This document shows, one piece after another, positions 21,976 to 33,276 of a DNA stretch of 64,000 nt. Each line of letters begins with the position of its first letter. Position 1 is the first letter of the stretch. Source of the DNA: Anniella stebbinsi. Its lineage: Eukaryota; Chordata; Lepidosauria; Squamata; Anniellidae. Made by a program: the position numbers and the translations under genes. Below the pieces are notes generated by a model. It did no database searches, was not told where the DNA came from, and saw only the letters and a program-made list of their open reading frames with translations. The stretch is from contig JARDYH010000001.1 in assembly GCA_029215795.1 (NCBI GenBank), positions 13,477,501 through 13,541,500 on the forward strand, in the 5' to 3' direction.

Positions 21976-24040
21976 TCTACACATGGAAACTAATTTGTGA
22001 ACAAAGCTCCTGTACTTGCTTTTCCATGAGATTTCTCTTTGAACTTCCATTTCCAGTAGCAAACGCAATCCCTGCACATCTGGGAGAGAAAGACTGCTGA
22101 GTTCTGGTCTGAGCAATTATCATTAAATCCACTCATATCTGCATCGGCTGGTAAATTTCTGTCATCAGCGAGCCGGTTGTGTTGCAAATTCACTTTTTTT
22201 GTGTTTAATATATTTTTAAAAAATCAGTTTCAAAATAAACACTACTGTCTGAAGTGCGACAAAGAAAATAACACATTATGTTGGTTTTGATGGGGAGACA
22301 GAAGGATACAAATGACAACTGTTGAAGAAATAATATTAGTTAGCCTTTGATATTAAGTTCAGCTGTTAATAACTGTAAACGCTGCCTGCATGACAATGAA
22401 AATGTGAGTTCTTTAGAGTGATGCAGGAAATATTTTAATTTCTTGTTAAGTGCTTCAACCTTGATACCCAGATTACTTCATAATTAAAATGATATAAAGC
22501 ACACAATTGTACTCCTATTTACTAAGAGTCCCACTAAGTTCAATGGGCCTTATTACTCCGAGTTCATTTGCCCAGCCCACAGCTGCGTAGAGAGTCAATC
22601 TAGCTGTGAATCCTACAAGATTTGGGCCCTGCTTTCTGTCTGGCTCATTTCCACCTAGCTTGGGAGGGTAGGCCCCTGATTGACACGACTTTCAAAAGAT
22701 GCCAGGAGTAAGGATGGGGGCCGAGTGACATTTGTTTGGCTTGCATTTAAACACAAACCAACCTCATTTGCACTTCCTGACCTAATACACAAACCAGAAT
22801 TCAGCAAGGCTTCTCTTCCCAACCCCTGCCTGATCCCCTCTCCTTTCTCCCAGGCTGGCTGACTAGGATGCAACCTCTCAGTGCACATTAAAAAGCTAAG
22901 TGATGCACTGTTTGACTCACAGGCTGCAGCCCTGCATCATTTTAACATAGATATTTCCCTGCATAGTGAGTGTGCCCATAACTTCTCACTCTGGGGAAAA
23001 TTATGTACATTGGTCAATGTGGTCCATGAGTGGAGGGATGAGAAGGTGAGTGAGGTGGGCCCTTTGCTCCTCCGGTGCCTTCATTAGCCATGGTTGACCC
23101 CCTCCCAGAGGCACTGTTGTCCTGGGGAAAATATTTAAATTCAAGCAGCATACAACAGCAGCATTAGCTGCTAGTGCAGCACCTCTCCCGTGCATGCCCT
23201 GGCTTTCAGGGCTGCCTCAACTTTTAGTGGTAGTTCAGGAGCTCTCTCGGCTACAAGCCAACTTTGGAGCGACGGAGAACTGCCTGGTGGTCCAGGGAGT
23301 GTTGACAAACACCAGACTTTTCCCACCTGCACACTCAACCCTGCTCCACTGAAAGTTCTTTGTCAGTACTGGATAAGTCTTCCTGCAGGGAGGCAAAGAG
23401 GCTGGCAGAAGTAGCCCCTACCAGGCCTGGAGCTTTTCATTCTATGAACTCTGAAACCACAAGTGTTTGGGTGGCGCTGAGAGAAGCCCAACAATGGCCC
23501 TGTTTCCTTCCTGTCCACATGCTCCAACCAGCTACTACAGTCTGTCAGAATTCTGAACAACAGTTTGGTTTGCTCCCCTCCCAAGCTCTGTGAGCCACAA
23601 TGGGCCCGGACTCAGTTTGCATCAGAGAGTGCAAACTGGGCCCAGTCTCCGTCCCTCCCCCTTTCTCAAAACCACTGCAGGCTCTGTCAGCTGCTCTTCC
23701 TTGCAGACAAAAGGGGAAAACAGGCTGGGTTTGGGGCAGGGCAAGCTTGTAAGTCCTCAGCCTCCACCCCAATGATGCTCTCAGCAGGTGTCCACAACTT
23801 CACTAGCGTTCTGCCTGCAAATTCTGCCCACCCAATTGGGAGGGGAACAAGCTTTTCAGCAAGCATTTTGCTGAAACAGCCTACGGCAAAATGTGTTGCA
23901 TTCTAGTCTACAATATTGTAACATTCATGTGCATTTGATGAACAAAGACTAAATCAATATGTAATAGTGTATGTAAATGTTCTTATTCAGGAACTGGACA
24001 TACGGGGAAAATGGGGAATGAGTTTTTGACATCATCATCA
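21976..24040. other. mostly unannotated; 22200-22470 candidate conserved element
   Basis: Unique sequence. The 22200-22470 part is AT-rich without simple repeats. A family-D MITE remnant (ACTAAGAGTCCCACTAAGTTCAATGGGCC) lies at 22505-22570. No convincing exon: open frames at 22655-23906 overlap on both strands. Confidence 0.35.
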
Positions 24041-24099
24041 TCATTATTGATATTATTTATTTACTTATTTATTTAAAATAAACAGGCCAGTAGCAAATG

Positions 24100-25440
24100 T
24101 TCCATTCCTGGGCAAGGTCCTGGAGCGGGTGGTTGCGAGCCAGCTCCAGGCACTCTTGGATGAGACTGATTATATGGATCCATTTCAGTCGGGTTTCAGG
24201 CCTGGTTTTGGTACGGAAACAGCCTTGGTCGCCCTGTATGATGACCTATGTTGGGAGAAAGACAGGGGGAGTGTGACTCTGTTGATTCTCCTTCATCTCT
24301 CAGCGGCTTTCGATACCATCGACCATGGTATCCTTCTGGGACGACTGGCTGAGTTGGGAGTGGGAGGCACTGCATTGCAGTGGTTCCGCTCCTACTTGGG
24401 GGGTCGGCTCCAGAAGGTGGTGCTTGGGGAACATTGCTCGGCCCCGTGGATGCTCCAGTATGGGGTTCCGCAGGGGTCAGTTTTGTCCCCCATGCTGTTC
24501 AACATCTACATGAAACCGTTGAGTGCAGTCATCCAGAGTTTTGGAGTGCGTTGTCATCAGTACGGTGATGACACGCAGCTCTACTTCTCCTTTTCATCTT
24601 CATCAGGTGAGGCTGTGGATGTGCTGAACCAGTGCATGGCTGCGACAATGGACTAGATGAGGGCTAATAAACTGAAACTCAATCCAGACAAGACTGAGAT
24701 GTTGTTAGTGGGTGGTTCTGCTGACCGGATGGTGTTCAACCTGTTCTGGATGGGGTTGCACTCCCCTTGAAGGAGCGGGTTCATAGCTTGGGGGTTCTCC
24801 TAGAACCACCTCTGTCACTTGAGGCGCAGGTGGCCTCAGTGGCACGGAGTGCCTTCTACCAACTTCAGTTGGTAGCCCAGCTATGTCCCTATTTGGACAG
24901 GGATAACCTGGCTTCAGTTGTCCATGATCTGGTAACCTCCAAGTTAGATTACTGCAATGCACTCTATGTGGGGCTGCCTTTGAAGGTGGTTCGGAAGCTG
25001 CAGCTTGTGCAAAATGCAGCGGACAGATTGATAACTGGAACCAATAGGTTCAAACATATAAGACCTACTATGGCCCGCTTGCATTGGCTGCCTGTATGTT
25101 TCCGAGCCCGGTTCAAGGTACTGGTTTTAACCTATAAAGCCTTACACGGCTTGGGACCACAATACCTGATGGAACGCCTTTCCCAACATGAACCTACCCG
25201 AACATTACATTCAACATCTAAGGCCCTCCTCCGAGGGAAGCTCGGAGGTCGGCAACAAGAGAGAGGGCCTTCTCTGTGGTGGCTCCCCAATTGTGGAACA
25301 ATCTCCCCGACGAGGCCCGCCTGGCGCCAACATTGTTATCTTTTCGGCGCCAGGTCAAGACTTTCCTCTTCTTTCAGGCATTTGGCAATATCTGAGGAGC
25401 CTGGGTTTGTTTTGTTTTGTTTTTGTAGCTTTTTGAAGTG
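24100..25440 (+). pseudogene. L2 ORF2 reverse transcriptase fragment, broken
   Basis: The first open part (24129-24656) shows RT motifs in order: FQSGFRPGFGTETAL, motif A region LLHLSAAFDTIDH, GVPQGSVLSPMLFNIYM, and an intact YGDD box (HQYGDDTQLYF). In motif A the family normally has D where this copy has H (codon 24294-24296), so a metal-binding Asp is lost. A TAG stop at 24654-24656 follows MAATMD. After a further frameshift the C-terminal part runs 24767-25453 (VVHDLVTSKLDYCNALYVGLPL…LHWLPVCFRARFKVLVLTYKALHGLGP…). At least one stop, one frameshift and one catalytic change make it inactive. Confidence 0.9.
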
Positions 25441-25442
25441 TT
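25428..25442. repeat. L1 target-site duplication, left copy
   Basis: GCTTTTTGAAGTGTT, identical to 31207-31221. It lies in the L2 3' UTR; its last bases merge with the poly(T) of the L1 tail. Confidence 0.92.
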
Positions 25443-25459
25443 TTTTTTTTTGAAATAAT

Positions 25460-25465
25460 TTTATT
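25460..25465 (-). terminator. L1 polyadenylation signal AATAAA
   Basis: TTTATT on the plus strand, 9 bp before the poly(A) tail of the minus-strand L1. Confidence 0.75.
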
Positions 25466-25565
25466 AATTTCAACATAATAATAACATAAAATAACATAAA
25501 ATACATACATAATCCACGATAATCCCCCCGTGCACCCCCACACCATGAGACCTTCTCTTAATCTT

Positions 25566-28500
25566 TTATTCTATCCAAAAATTTATCGACTCTTTTGAAG
25601 GTGTTTGTCCCTTCCCCAATCTTAATACATATTCCAATAGGGGACTCCATATTTCCCCAAAATCATTTTTACCGGACATTCCCCTCTTTAATTTCATTTT
25701 ACAAGTCAGCATATCATTCAAAGCCATATCCCATATTTCTTTATACCATTCTTCTATTGTATAGCTTCCTTGTCCTTTCCAATTTTTTGCAATCATTAGT
25801 CTAACAGGTGTCAGGAGGTTGTTTATCAATTCTCTCTTGTTTTTGTCCTCTTCCCCTCTATCCCAAATTGCTAGTAGAGCAAGCTTCGGGTTTAATTCCA
25901 CTTTACTTCCAATTATTTCACTTATTTCTTTAAATACCCTTTTCCAAAATTTTTGTACATATTCACAGCTCCACCACATATGGTAATAAGTTCCAACCTC
26001 CTGGCATCCCCTCCAACAATTTTTAGATTTTTTTTATCTATCTGGTGAAATCTAACCGGTGTTAGATACCATCTCCACAATACCTTATAAAAATTCTCCT
26101 TAATTCTGATCGATAACAATTTTAACATTCTTGCATTCCACAACCTCTCCCAGTTGTATTCCTTAATTTCTCCATTCACATCCTCTTCCCAAACCTTTTT
26201 TATTGCTTTAAGTGAATTTTGAAACTCCTCCTCTATCAATAGTTTATATATCTCACTAGTCAACCCTTTCTTAATTTTATTTTCTTCTTTCCTACCTTTT
26301 GACTCTATTAACTCTTCAAATCTTGTATTATTTCTACACTTATTATTTTTCAGTTTCCATTCCTGAGTCCATTTCCCTAACTGTATACATTTAAACCATG
26401 CTAATTTTTGACCTATCAATAGCTCTTTAATTTGCTCATTATCCTTCAAATTTTCCATCCACTTCCTTAACTTAATTATTTCCTTATCTTTCAATCTCGC
26501 TTCAATCTCCACTTTTAACACTCTTGGGAAATTTTCCACTACTACCACTGGGGCAAGTGGTGAATCTCCTGGTATCAACTTCCCCCTAAATTTCTCCCAG
26601 ATCTCCACTATATTTATCAACAAAGGGTTGTCCAGTCCCTTTAATTCTTTCTTTTGAATTTTTTTGAAAAAAATATTTTTCAGTTTATAATCTATTTCCC
26701 TAGTTTGCGTCTCCAACCACTCCAAATCTTCCTCCCCTAGAATACCACTTATAACATATCTTAACTGATTAGCTATATAATAATACTTAATATTTGGAAG
26801 TCCTAAACCTCCCTTCTTTTGAGCCTTGTACCATAACCCTTTATTAATCCTAGCTTTCTTATTCCCATTACAATATGCATTAATTATATTTTGCCAACTT
26901 TTCAACTCTACGTCTGATATTTTAATTGGTAACATTCTAAACAAAAAATTAATCTTAGGTAAAATCTTCATTTTAATAATTGCTATTCTACCAAACCAAG
27001 AATGTTTTAATTTCTTATATACTTCTAATTTCTCCCCTACTTGTTTTTTTAAAGCTACCAAATTAAGTTCCTCTAACTTCTAAATCTCTATCAATATTAA
27101 TCCCTAAGTAACGTACTATATTTTTAAGTCTAAGACCCAACTTAACCTTACCTTCTTCCAGTTCTTCCTTATTATAATTAAATAACATCATTTCTGACTT
27201 CCCCCAATTTACTTTTAATCCCGTAATTTCTCCAAATTCTCTTAAATGTTTCTTAATCACCTCTGCACTCCCTAGGGGATCTTCTACGGTCAGTAAAGTA
27301 TAGTCCGCAAACATATTCATTTTAATCTTCTCTTTTCTTCCTATCCCCTTCACTCTTTCATCTTCCCTTATTACATTTGCCAAAATTTCTATTACTATTG
27401 CGAATAAGATCGGTGAAAGAGGACATCCCTGCCTAGTTCCTCGGGCTAGTGTAATCTGTTGTGTTAACCCATCATTAACCAATATTTCCACTTTATTGTT
27501 TTTATACAACTTATCCATCACTCCCATAAATTTGTCTCCAAACCCAAAGGTTTTTAATATTGTTTTAAGCGCTGGCCATTCCACACAATCAAAGGCTTTG
27601 AATATGTCCAATGCTAACAAGCCTGCTTTTAAATTCCTTTTTTTTATAATATTAATTATACTTAATACTCTTCCCATTAAGTTAGACATTTGCCTACCCG
27701 GAATAAATCCACACTGATCTTTTTTAATATATTTACAAATAAATGTGGCCATTCTTTTTGCCAATATTGCTGTAAATATCTTTGAATCTTGATTTATTAA
27801 GGAAATTGGTCTATATGATGCGGGATCCGTTAAGTCCTTACCTGGTTTTGGAATTAATATAATCAGGGAATAATCCCATGATGGCGGAGTCTTCCCCCCC
27901 TCTATTATGTTATTAAATAATTTCTTTAATCTTGGTAATAAAGTTCCTTTAAAAAGCTTATAATACTCCGACCCCAAACCATCCATCCCTGGTGATTTTC
28001 CTCCTTTCAGTTTATCAATAACTCCCTCTATCTCTTTTTCCGTAACTAAACCTTCCATATATTCCCTATCCTGCTCCTGTAATTTTATTTTCCAATTCCT
28101 CTCTACATATTCCAGTACCTTATCTTGCGGTCCCGACCCTGATGTATATAATTCACTATAAAAATCCTTAAATATATTTAATTTATCTTTCATTAAATTA
28201 CAACTATTCCCTGACTTATCCTTTATTGTCCCTATCATATTCTTAGCCTTTTCTAACTGTGTGGATCTGGCCAGCATCTTTGAATTCCTATTGCTATATT
28301 CAAAAAAATCTCTTTTTAAATACAACAAATTTTTTTGTACTTGTTCTAATTCTTCTTTCTCTAATTCCTTTTTCTTAGCTTGAATTTGGGCAATTAGGCG
28401 TTTATCTTTTGTCTCCTTTAACTTTTCTTCCAAACTCCTTACCTCCTCTTCAATTTTTTTATTTTGGGCTTCCTGTTGTTTTTTTAATGTACAACTTTCC

Positions 28501-29399
28501 CTAATACAAATCCCTCTTACCACAGCTTTCATCGTATCCCACAATATGTCCTGCCGGTTATTCTCTTTTTCATTAATCTCCCATATTTCCTGCAATTCTT
28601 TCTTTATCTTCTCCATTATATCTTTTTTATTCAGCAACCTTACATCCAATCTCCATCTCTTCGCTTGTCTATAATCTTTTTTGGTTTCCATGTCCATTAT
28701 CATTAACGCGTGATCAGTAACCTTGATAACTCCAATATCACAGTCTATAATTTTGGGTAACATATTTTTTGATACAGAAATATAATCTATCCTTGAATAA
28801 CTCTTAAATCTCTGTGAGTAGAAGGTATACTTCCTTTCTTCCCCTCTTATAACTCTCCACACGTCCATTAATTCTTTCCCTTCCATTAATTTGCTTAACT
28901 CTGTCTTTCCTACCCTCTTAGTATCTTTTAATATATTATCCCTATCTTTCCCTATATCTAGTACCATATTAAAGTCACCTGCCATCACGATGTGCTTTTT
29001 ACCCACTTCTCCCAACACGTTAAATACTTCATCAATAAAATCCATTTGTTTTCCATTTGGAGCATAGACATTCACCAATACATATTCCTCTTCTCCCAAC
29101 CTGCAGAACATAATAAGGAACCTTCCGTTTTTATCTTTCTTTACACTTTGAATAGTTATGCCACATGTTTTTGAAATTATTATTGCCACCCCTCTTGATT
29201 TCGAAGTTCCATATGCCTTCTCATAAACGCCCACCTCCCTCATTCGAAGCTCATTAACTCCATCTTTGGCCTGATGAGTTTCCTGCAAAAAAATTACATC
29301 TATTTTTTTGTTCTTTAATAACATTTCAATTCTTTTCCTTTTAATTACTGTTCCTAGCCCTTTAACATTCAATGTTGCCAATCTAAGTTTATTTTCCAT
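25566..29399 (-). pseudogene. L1 ORF2: endonuclease-reverse transcriptase, disabled
   Basis: ORF2 spans about 1278 codons, close to the usual L1 size. Residues 1-235 form an APE-type endonuclease with its landmarks: N11, E40 (LQETH), GDFN 141-144, SRIDY 202-206, TDH 228-230. Residues 320-370 look coiled and charged. RT motifs follow: SPGMDG (469-474), PISL (531-534), GFIPGRQ (564-570), ALDIFKAFD with D598, RQGCPLSP (656-663), and the catalytic box FADY (697-700), where the family has FADD. The codon at 27300-27302 gives Tyr, so the second catalytic Asp is gone. A one-base frameshift near 27063-27085 and another near 26015-26045 break the frame. The last part (25566-25979) holds the C-terminal CX3CX7HX4C cluster (CWRGC…H…C). 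The product would nick DNA and copy L1 RNA at the target in an active element. Confidence 0.93.
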
Positions 29400-29605
29400 C
29401 TCTCACTTTCACACACGTCTTTAAGTCGGTCTCCCTCTGTGTAACACAATCCCCCCCTCCCTAACCCTCCCCCCCACATTCACCCCCATTTTCACCCCCC
29501 TCCTCACCAGCTTCCTGGGCATTGGTCCCAATCTTCTTAGAACTCTTAGGGGGGGGGAACTCGGCCCAACATTCCAGGATAACGTCTACCCTCCCTCCGT
29601 ATCTT

Positions 29606-30625
29606 CTATTCATTACTCCCTCCTGCCGCGCCTTCGTCTTGTTTCTCTTCTCCAACCGATGTGGCATCCATTATACCCAGTTTCTCCAGTAGCTCGATTC
29701 CTTGCTCACAAGATGTAATTCTTTGCTGCTTCCCGTTCCAGCTAAATCTCAAGAAAACTGGGTATCCCCAATTATAGGAGATCGATTTCTTCTTCAATGT
29801 CCCTGTACAGATTCTAACGCTCTTCCTCCACTGCACCGTTTGGGGGCACAAATCCTGGAAGACCTCAATTGGTGTTGCTTGAAGCGTTGGTTGACCTTGA
29901 CTTCTAACTGCTTGCATTAATTTTTCTTTTTTGTAATAGTTAGCAAATTTCACAATAATGTCTCTTGGGAACTCTCTTGTCTTTCCATATCCCACTCTAT
30001 GGGCCCGCTCAATATCTTCCATTCTCCAATCTTCCTGTGGCACCAGCTGTTTGACCCATGCCAAGATTAATTCTCTTATACTATTAAGGGTCTCCCCTTG
30101 CTGCTCCCCAAAAGATCTTATGCGTATGTTTGCTCTTCGGTCTCTGTCCTCCATCGCAATAAGCCGTAAATCCTGATGCGTTAGCTGTTCCTCTTGTTTC
30201 TTATATAAAACCTTTAGTTCTCCAGTTTCTTCCTGCAAAGCTCCAACCTCTTTCTCCACCTTTTGAAGTCCTGCCAAGAGTTGCTGTTGCGAATCGGTAA
30301 TCCTTTTAGCCAATCGTTCTTCTTGCTTCAGCAATGCCTGCTCAATATTTCCATCTTGCTTTAAGATGGCTCAATCCAGCATCTTTTGGATAGTCTGAAT
30401 CAGCTCATCTGTTGGGTCAGCTTGCCTCCCTGTGGTTGCTTTAGGAATTGCACTTGGCTTAGTTCCAGTTTTAGCACTGGCATTTCCGGCATGACTAGGA
30501 GATTGCTTCTTTGTCTTTTCAGAATCCTTATCTGACATGTTATCAGTACGTAAAAGCCTATAGCTTCTATCTGATGGATGATCTCCCTTAGGTCGACTCC
30601 AAGAAGTTATTTTCTTCTTGCTCAT
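29606..30625 (-). pseudogene. L1 ORF1: RNA-binding protein with an in-frame stop
   Basis: The frame starts MSKKKITSW at 30625 and ends at 29606, 339 residues if read through, close to known L1 ORF1p sizes. A TGA at 30371-30373 follows residue 84 (…IQKMLD*AILKQDG…). The part before it is basic, Ser/Lys/Thr-rich and probably disordered. After it come a heptad-like Leu/Glu/Lys region (LLAGLQKVEKEVGALQEETGELKVL), an RRM-like start (RRANIRIRSFGE) and a C-terminal domain (EDIERAHRVG…FPRDIIVKFANYYKKEKLM). ORF1p normally trimerises and packages L1 RNA. The stop would leave only the N-terminal tail unless translation restarts. Confidence 0.92.
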
Positions 30626-31206
30626 AAATCATGAACTATTCAAGCCTATCCGATAAGCACACAGCCACTTGAAGCCAGGGATCAAAGTCTCTTTCCCACA
30701 GTCACACCCTCTGGCTTCTCTATCTCCCGAACAGCCTTTTAATCACTTATAATCTTTTAATTGTTCTTTTAATTGCCACGGCTGAGACCTTTAGTTTCGT
30801 TTCTCCTCGGGCAAAGCTAGCCCCTCCTCTCAGCAACTCCGTTATACAACCAGCAGTCTTTCCACGCTTGGAAGCTTAAAGGTTTTCCAAAGCTTAAAAA
30901 ATCTCTTTTCTGGAAGTTAGCAAGCTTTCTACCGTCCATTCAATCAGCCAGCATTGTAAATACGTCTTTGTTTACCTTCAGCGTACTTCAAAGCTGTCGG
31001 TCCGACACCTCCCTCCGCCAAGCCGATTATAAAATCATAACTCTTCTCCCAGCTGCAGCCTCTTCAGTAAGCTTTCCCCTCTCCTTAGCAGACTTATATG
31101 TAACAAATCGCTCTTTTAAGATAGGGAATTTACATTTAATTCACTGCTTCTTTCGGAGGATGAAGGATATACGACCTACCCCATGTTCTGCTAGGCCACG
31201 CCCCCC
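30626..31206 (-). promoter_or_regulatory. L1 5' UTR, presumed internal promoter
   Basis: About 580 bp between the L1 5' end and ORF1. The start GGGGGGCGTGGCC is G-rich, as in many full-length L1s. L1 5' UTRs carry an internal RNA polymerase II promoter; no individual site is assigned here. Confidence 0.55.
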
Positions 31207-31221
31207 GCTTTTTGAAGTGTT
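31207..31221. repeat. L1 target-site duplication, right copy
   Basis: GCTTTTTGAAGTGTT, matching 25428-25442; L2 3' UTR sequence (GAAGTGGTTTTAAATG) continues directly after it. Confidence 0.92.
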
Positions 31222-31313
31222 GAAGTGGTTTTAAATGTACAGATTGTGTGTATGTTGTATGTTTTTGCTGTTTTAATTTTTGTATAGGGTGTGGGGTGGT
31301 ATACAAATGTAAT

Positions 31314-31338
31314 AAATAAATAAAATAAATAAATAAAA
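31314..31338. repeat. (AATA)n tail of the interrupted L2
   Basis: AATAAATAAATAAAATAAATAAATAAAA following GGTATACAAATGT. Confidence 0.85.
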
Positions 31339-31339
31339 C

Positions 31340-31440
31340 ATTTCTTAGCCGCCTCTCAGGGCAGAAGCTCTCCCGAGGCAGCTTACAACACTAATAATAA
31401 TAATAATAATTAATAATAATAATATTAATATTATTCCCAT
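31340..31440 (-). mobile_element. L2-like 3' end fragment and (AAT)n tract
   Basis: The minus strand of 31340-31395 reads …GGGAGAGCTTCTGCCCTGAGAGGCGGCTAAGAAATG, matching the 49045-49110 element end. An (AAT)n tract lies at about 31392-31434. It abuts the tail of the larger L2 tail-to-tail. Confidence 0.65.
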
Positions 31441-31900
31441 CCACTGAGCTTGAAATGGAAAGAGAAATGCCGCTTCCTCTAGAAACACTATTTGTGCAGC
31501 AACTATATCATCATCATCATCATAATGCCGAGCAAAGCTACCTTCAAACTCACTTTTTTATTCAGAGTCCAGTGGATGATCTACTGTAAATGTGCCAGCT
31601 TTTCCAAATAAGTCTACCAGGGGTTATTTGACTCTCTAGTAAACTGCTTCCCTAAGCCTTATATAAAACTGTAGTCAGCCACATAGTTGCAGAGAATATC
31701 TAAAATAACAAAATATAGCTGTAATCTCCAATGTTTACCCATCAGTCTCCCAGAACCTCTAATACCAACAATTCGTGTAGAAACTTCTTCAGTCAGATAC
31801 ACATAGGATGTTTCTGAACTACTTGCAAGTTCTCTTTGTCCCCTGACAAAGAGAACTTGCAAGGGGAGCAATGGTTAAAGAGTGGTCTCTTTGTGATCTC
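31441..31900. other. unannotated stretch
   Basis: Contains a short (ATC)n run (31508-31522) and an imperfect inverted repeat CAAGTTCTCTTTGTCCCCTGACAAAGAGAACTTG at 31827-31862; otherwise unique. Confidence 0.4.
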
Positions 31901-31907
31901 TTCGATT

Positions 31908-32110
31908 TCATAGAATCATAGAATAGAAGAGTTAGAAAGGGTCAATAAAGCTATTAAGTCCAACCCCCTGCTTAATACAGAATCCACCTTAAAGCATACC
32001 TGACAGATGGCCATCCAGCTGCCTCTAGTGTGGGAGAGCCCATGGCCTCCCTGCGTCATTGCTTCCATTTGCTGAGAATATCCCCTGAGTGTTCCACTGA
32101 TGATCCAGGT
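31908..32110 (-). mobile_element. CR1 LINE 3' end, minus
   Basis: TCATAGAATCATAGAATAG…AAGTCCAACCCCCTGCTTAATAC…CATCCAGCTGCCTCTAGTGTGGGAGAGCCCA is the reverse complement of a CR1 3' end with its ATTCTATGATTCTATGA tail. 5'-truncated and non-coding. Confidence 0.85.
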
Positions 32111-32289
32111 TGGATAAAATAATATTCCATAGAGTGATGTTTGCTGCAGCTACTTCCTGTCTTTTGAACCTCTCTTGTACTGGTGCTATTGAAGGACAGG
32201 CAGACCTATTATCAACACACAGCATTGTGTGCAGGTGCCCCTGAGGACCCACTGTGACTGAAGTTGGCATACATCACATTTTAAGGGCA

Positions 32290-33205
32290 TTGAAGCATGT
32301 CTGCCATTTTTCCTTCTTCTGCTTGCCTTTGCCACACAGTAAACTAACTTGGTGGGGGGCGGCACAGGTGGTCCATTACCTAAGGACCCCTTAAACTTGG
32401 CAATGGATATGTCTCAAACCTGGCATTGGGCTTGGGTAGAAACAGAGAAGCACTTTCTGAGTAGAGGCCTCAAAGCAATATCCAATGAGGTGTTTCTACC
32501 TGTATAACTAGTTATTTTTCAGTTCCAATGATTTAGTGGGTCAAACATTCCTTTCCCCTTCCCTCTCGGTAGTTACAGGAAAGAGATAACACTTACCCCA
32601 TTGCAACACACCTCCACAAATTATTTCAAGTGGTGGCTGGTCTTAACAACACAATCATCCCAAATTCCTGTAAGATGCCAAGCGGGTTCTTAAATCCAGG
32701 GCAATTATCAGTCCAGATCCAGTGCTTTACCACCTGCTCCAACCACACTCTCCTTCTCTTACAAACCTGGCTGGCTAAATATTACAATGCAAGGACACCA
32801 TCTGGAAGGCAGCGATGTTAGGCTGAGTGCACCAACCAATCCTAGCTCACCCCAGGGCCTATTAAACCCTGACCTTAGGGCTGCCTGATCAGTCTGAAGA
32901 ACGTGTTGCCATGAGGCACATCAGCACATTCCATATGCCTTGACTCAAGGCTTGATTGTGCCTGTCTCAACACAGCAGCAGTATCTCAGCACCCAACAAT
33001 CAAGAGCAGAACCTTGCTGAGGCTTGGCAATTTCCAACAAGACATCTAGTGCTGTAGGGAGGCAGATGACATTTACAATATAATCTACAGCGTATCTTGG
33101 CTAACAGATCCATGGTACCATGCCCACTACCTCCCCTGAGAAATTTCTGTAGCCTTATTTCCAATGGAATTTGGCAGCTCCAATTTCAGTGAGACTGTGA
33201 ATCCA
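32290..33205. other. unannotated unique sequence
   Basis: No repeat family, exon or RNA gene recognised. Confidence 0.4.
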
Positions 33206-33208
33206 TTC

Positions 33209-33276
33209 CAAAGGACCTGTCCAAGGTGCTGAAGCCTATCCCCAAAATAGGTTCAGCACCTTGGATAGCTCCTTTA
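33209..33276. other. pre-miRNA-like hairpin
   Basis: A 68-nt imperfect hairpin. The core stem CCAAGGTGCTGAaGCCTAT pairs with ATAGGTTCAGCACCTTGG with a single bulged G and a short CCCCAA-type loop. The lower stem AAAGGACCTGT pairs with ATAGCTCCTTT with two mismatches. The shape is compatible with a microRNA precursor or a short palindromic MITE. Strand and expression are unknown. Confidence 0.35.

Larger units (their letters stand above)
25443..31206 (-). mobile_element. full-length L1 retrotransposon (about 5.76 kb)
   Basis: On the minus strand: a 5' UTR starting GGGGGGCGTGGCCTAG, ORF1 (30625-29606), a 206-bp spacer, ORF2 (29399-25566), a short 3' UTR with AATAAA (complement at 25460-25465), and a poly(A) tail (T-run 25441-25451). 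It is flanked by an identical 15-bp target duplication. Length, two-ORF layout and the C-terminal Cys/His cluster are typical of the vertebrate L1 clade. The perfect duplication suggests a fairly recent insertion, although both ORFs now carry disabling changes. Confidence 0.95.
24081..31345 (+). mobile_element. L2-clade retrotransposon, interrupted by an L1
   Basis: The element occupies 24081-25442 and resumes at 31222-31345; the gap is a minus-strand L1. It is 5'-truncated inside the reverse transcriptase (first recognisable residues RPVANVPFLGKVLERVV) and ends with GGTATACAAATG followed by (AATAAAT)n. The join is marked by an identical 15-bp duplication, so the two halves were one element before the L1 arrived. 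Confidence 0.92.

Noticed and set aside
29461..29667. Minus frame between L1 ORF1 and ORF2
   Set aside because: It is a shifted frame over the ORF1 end and the G-rich inter-ORF spacer; L1 elements have no gene there.
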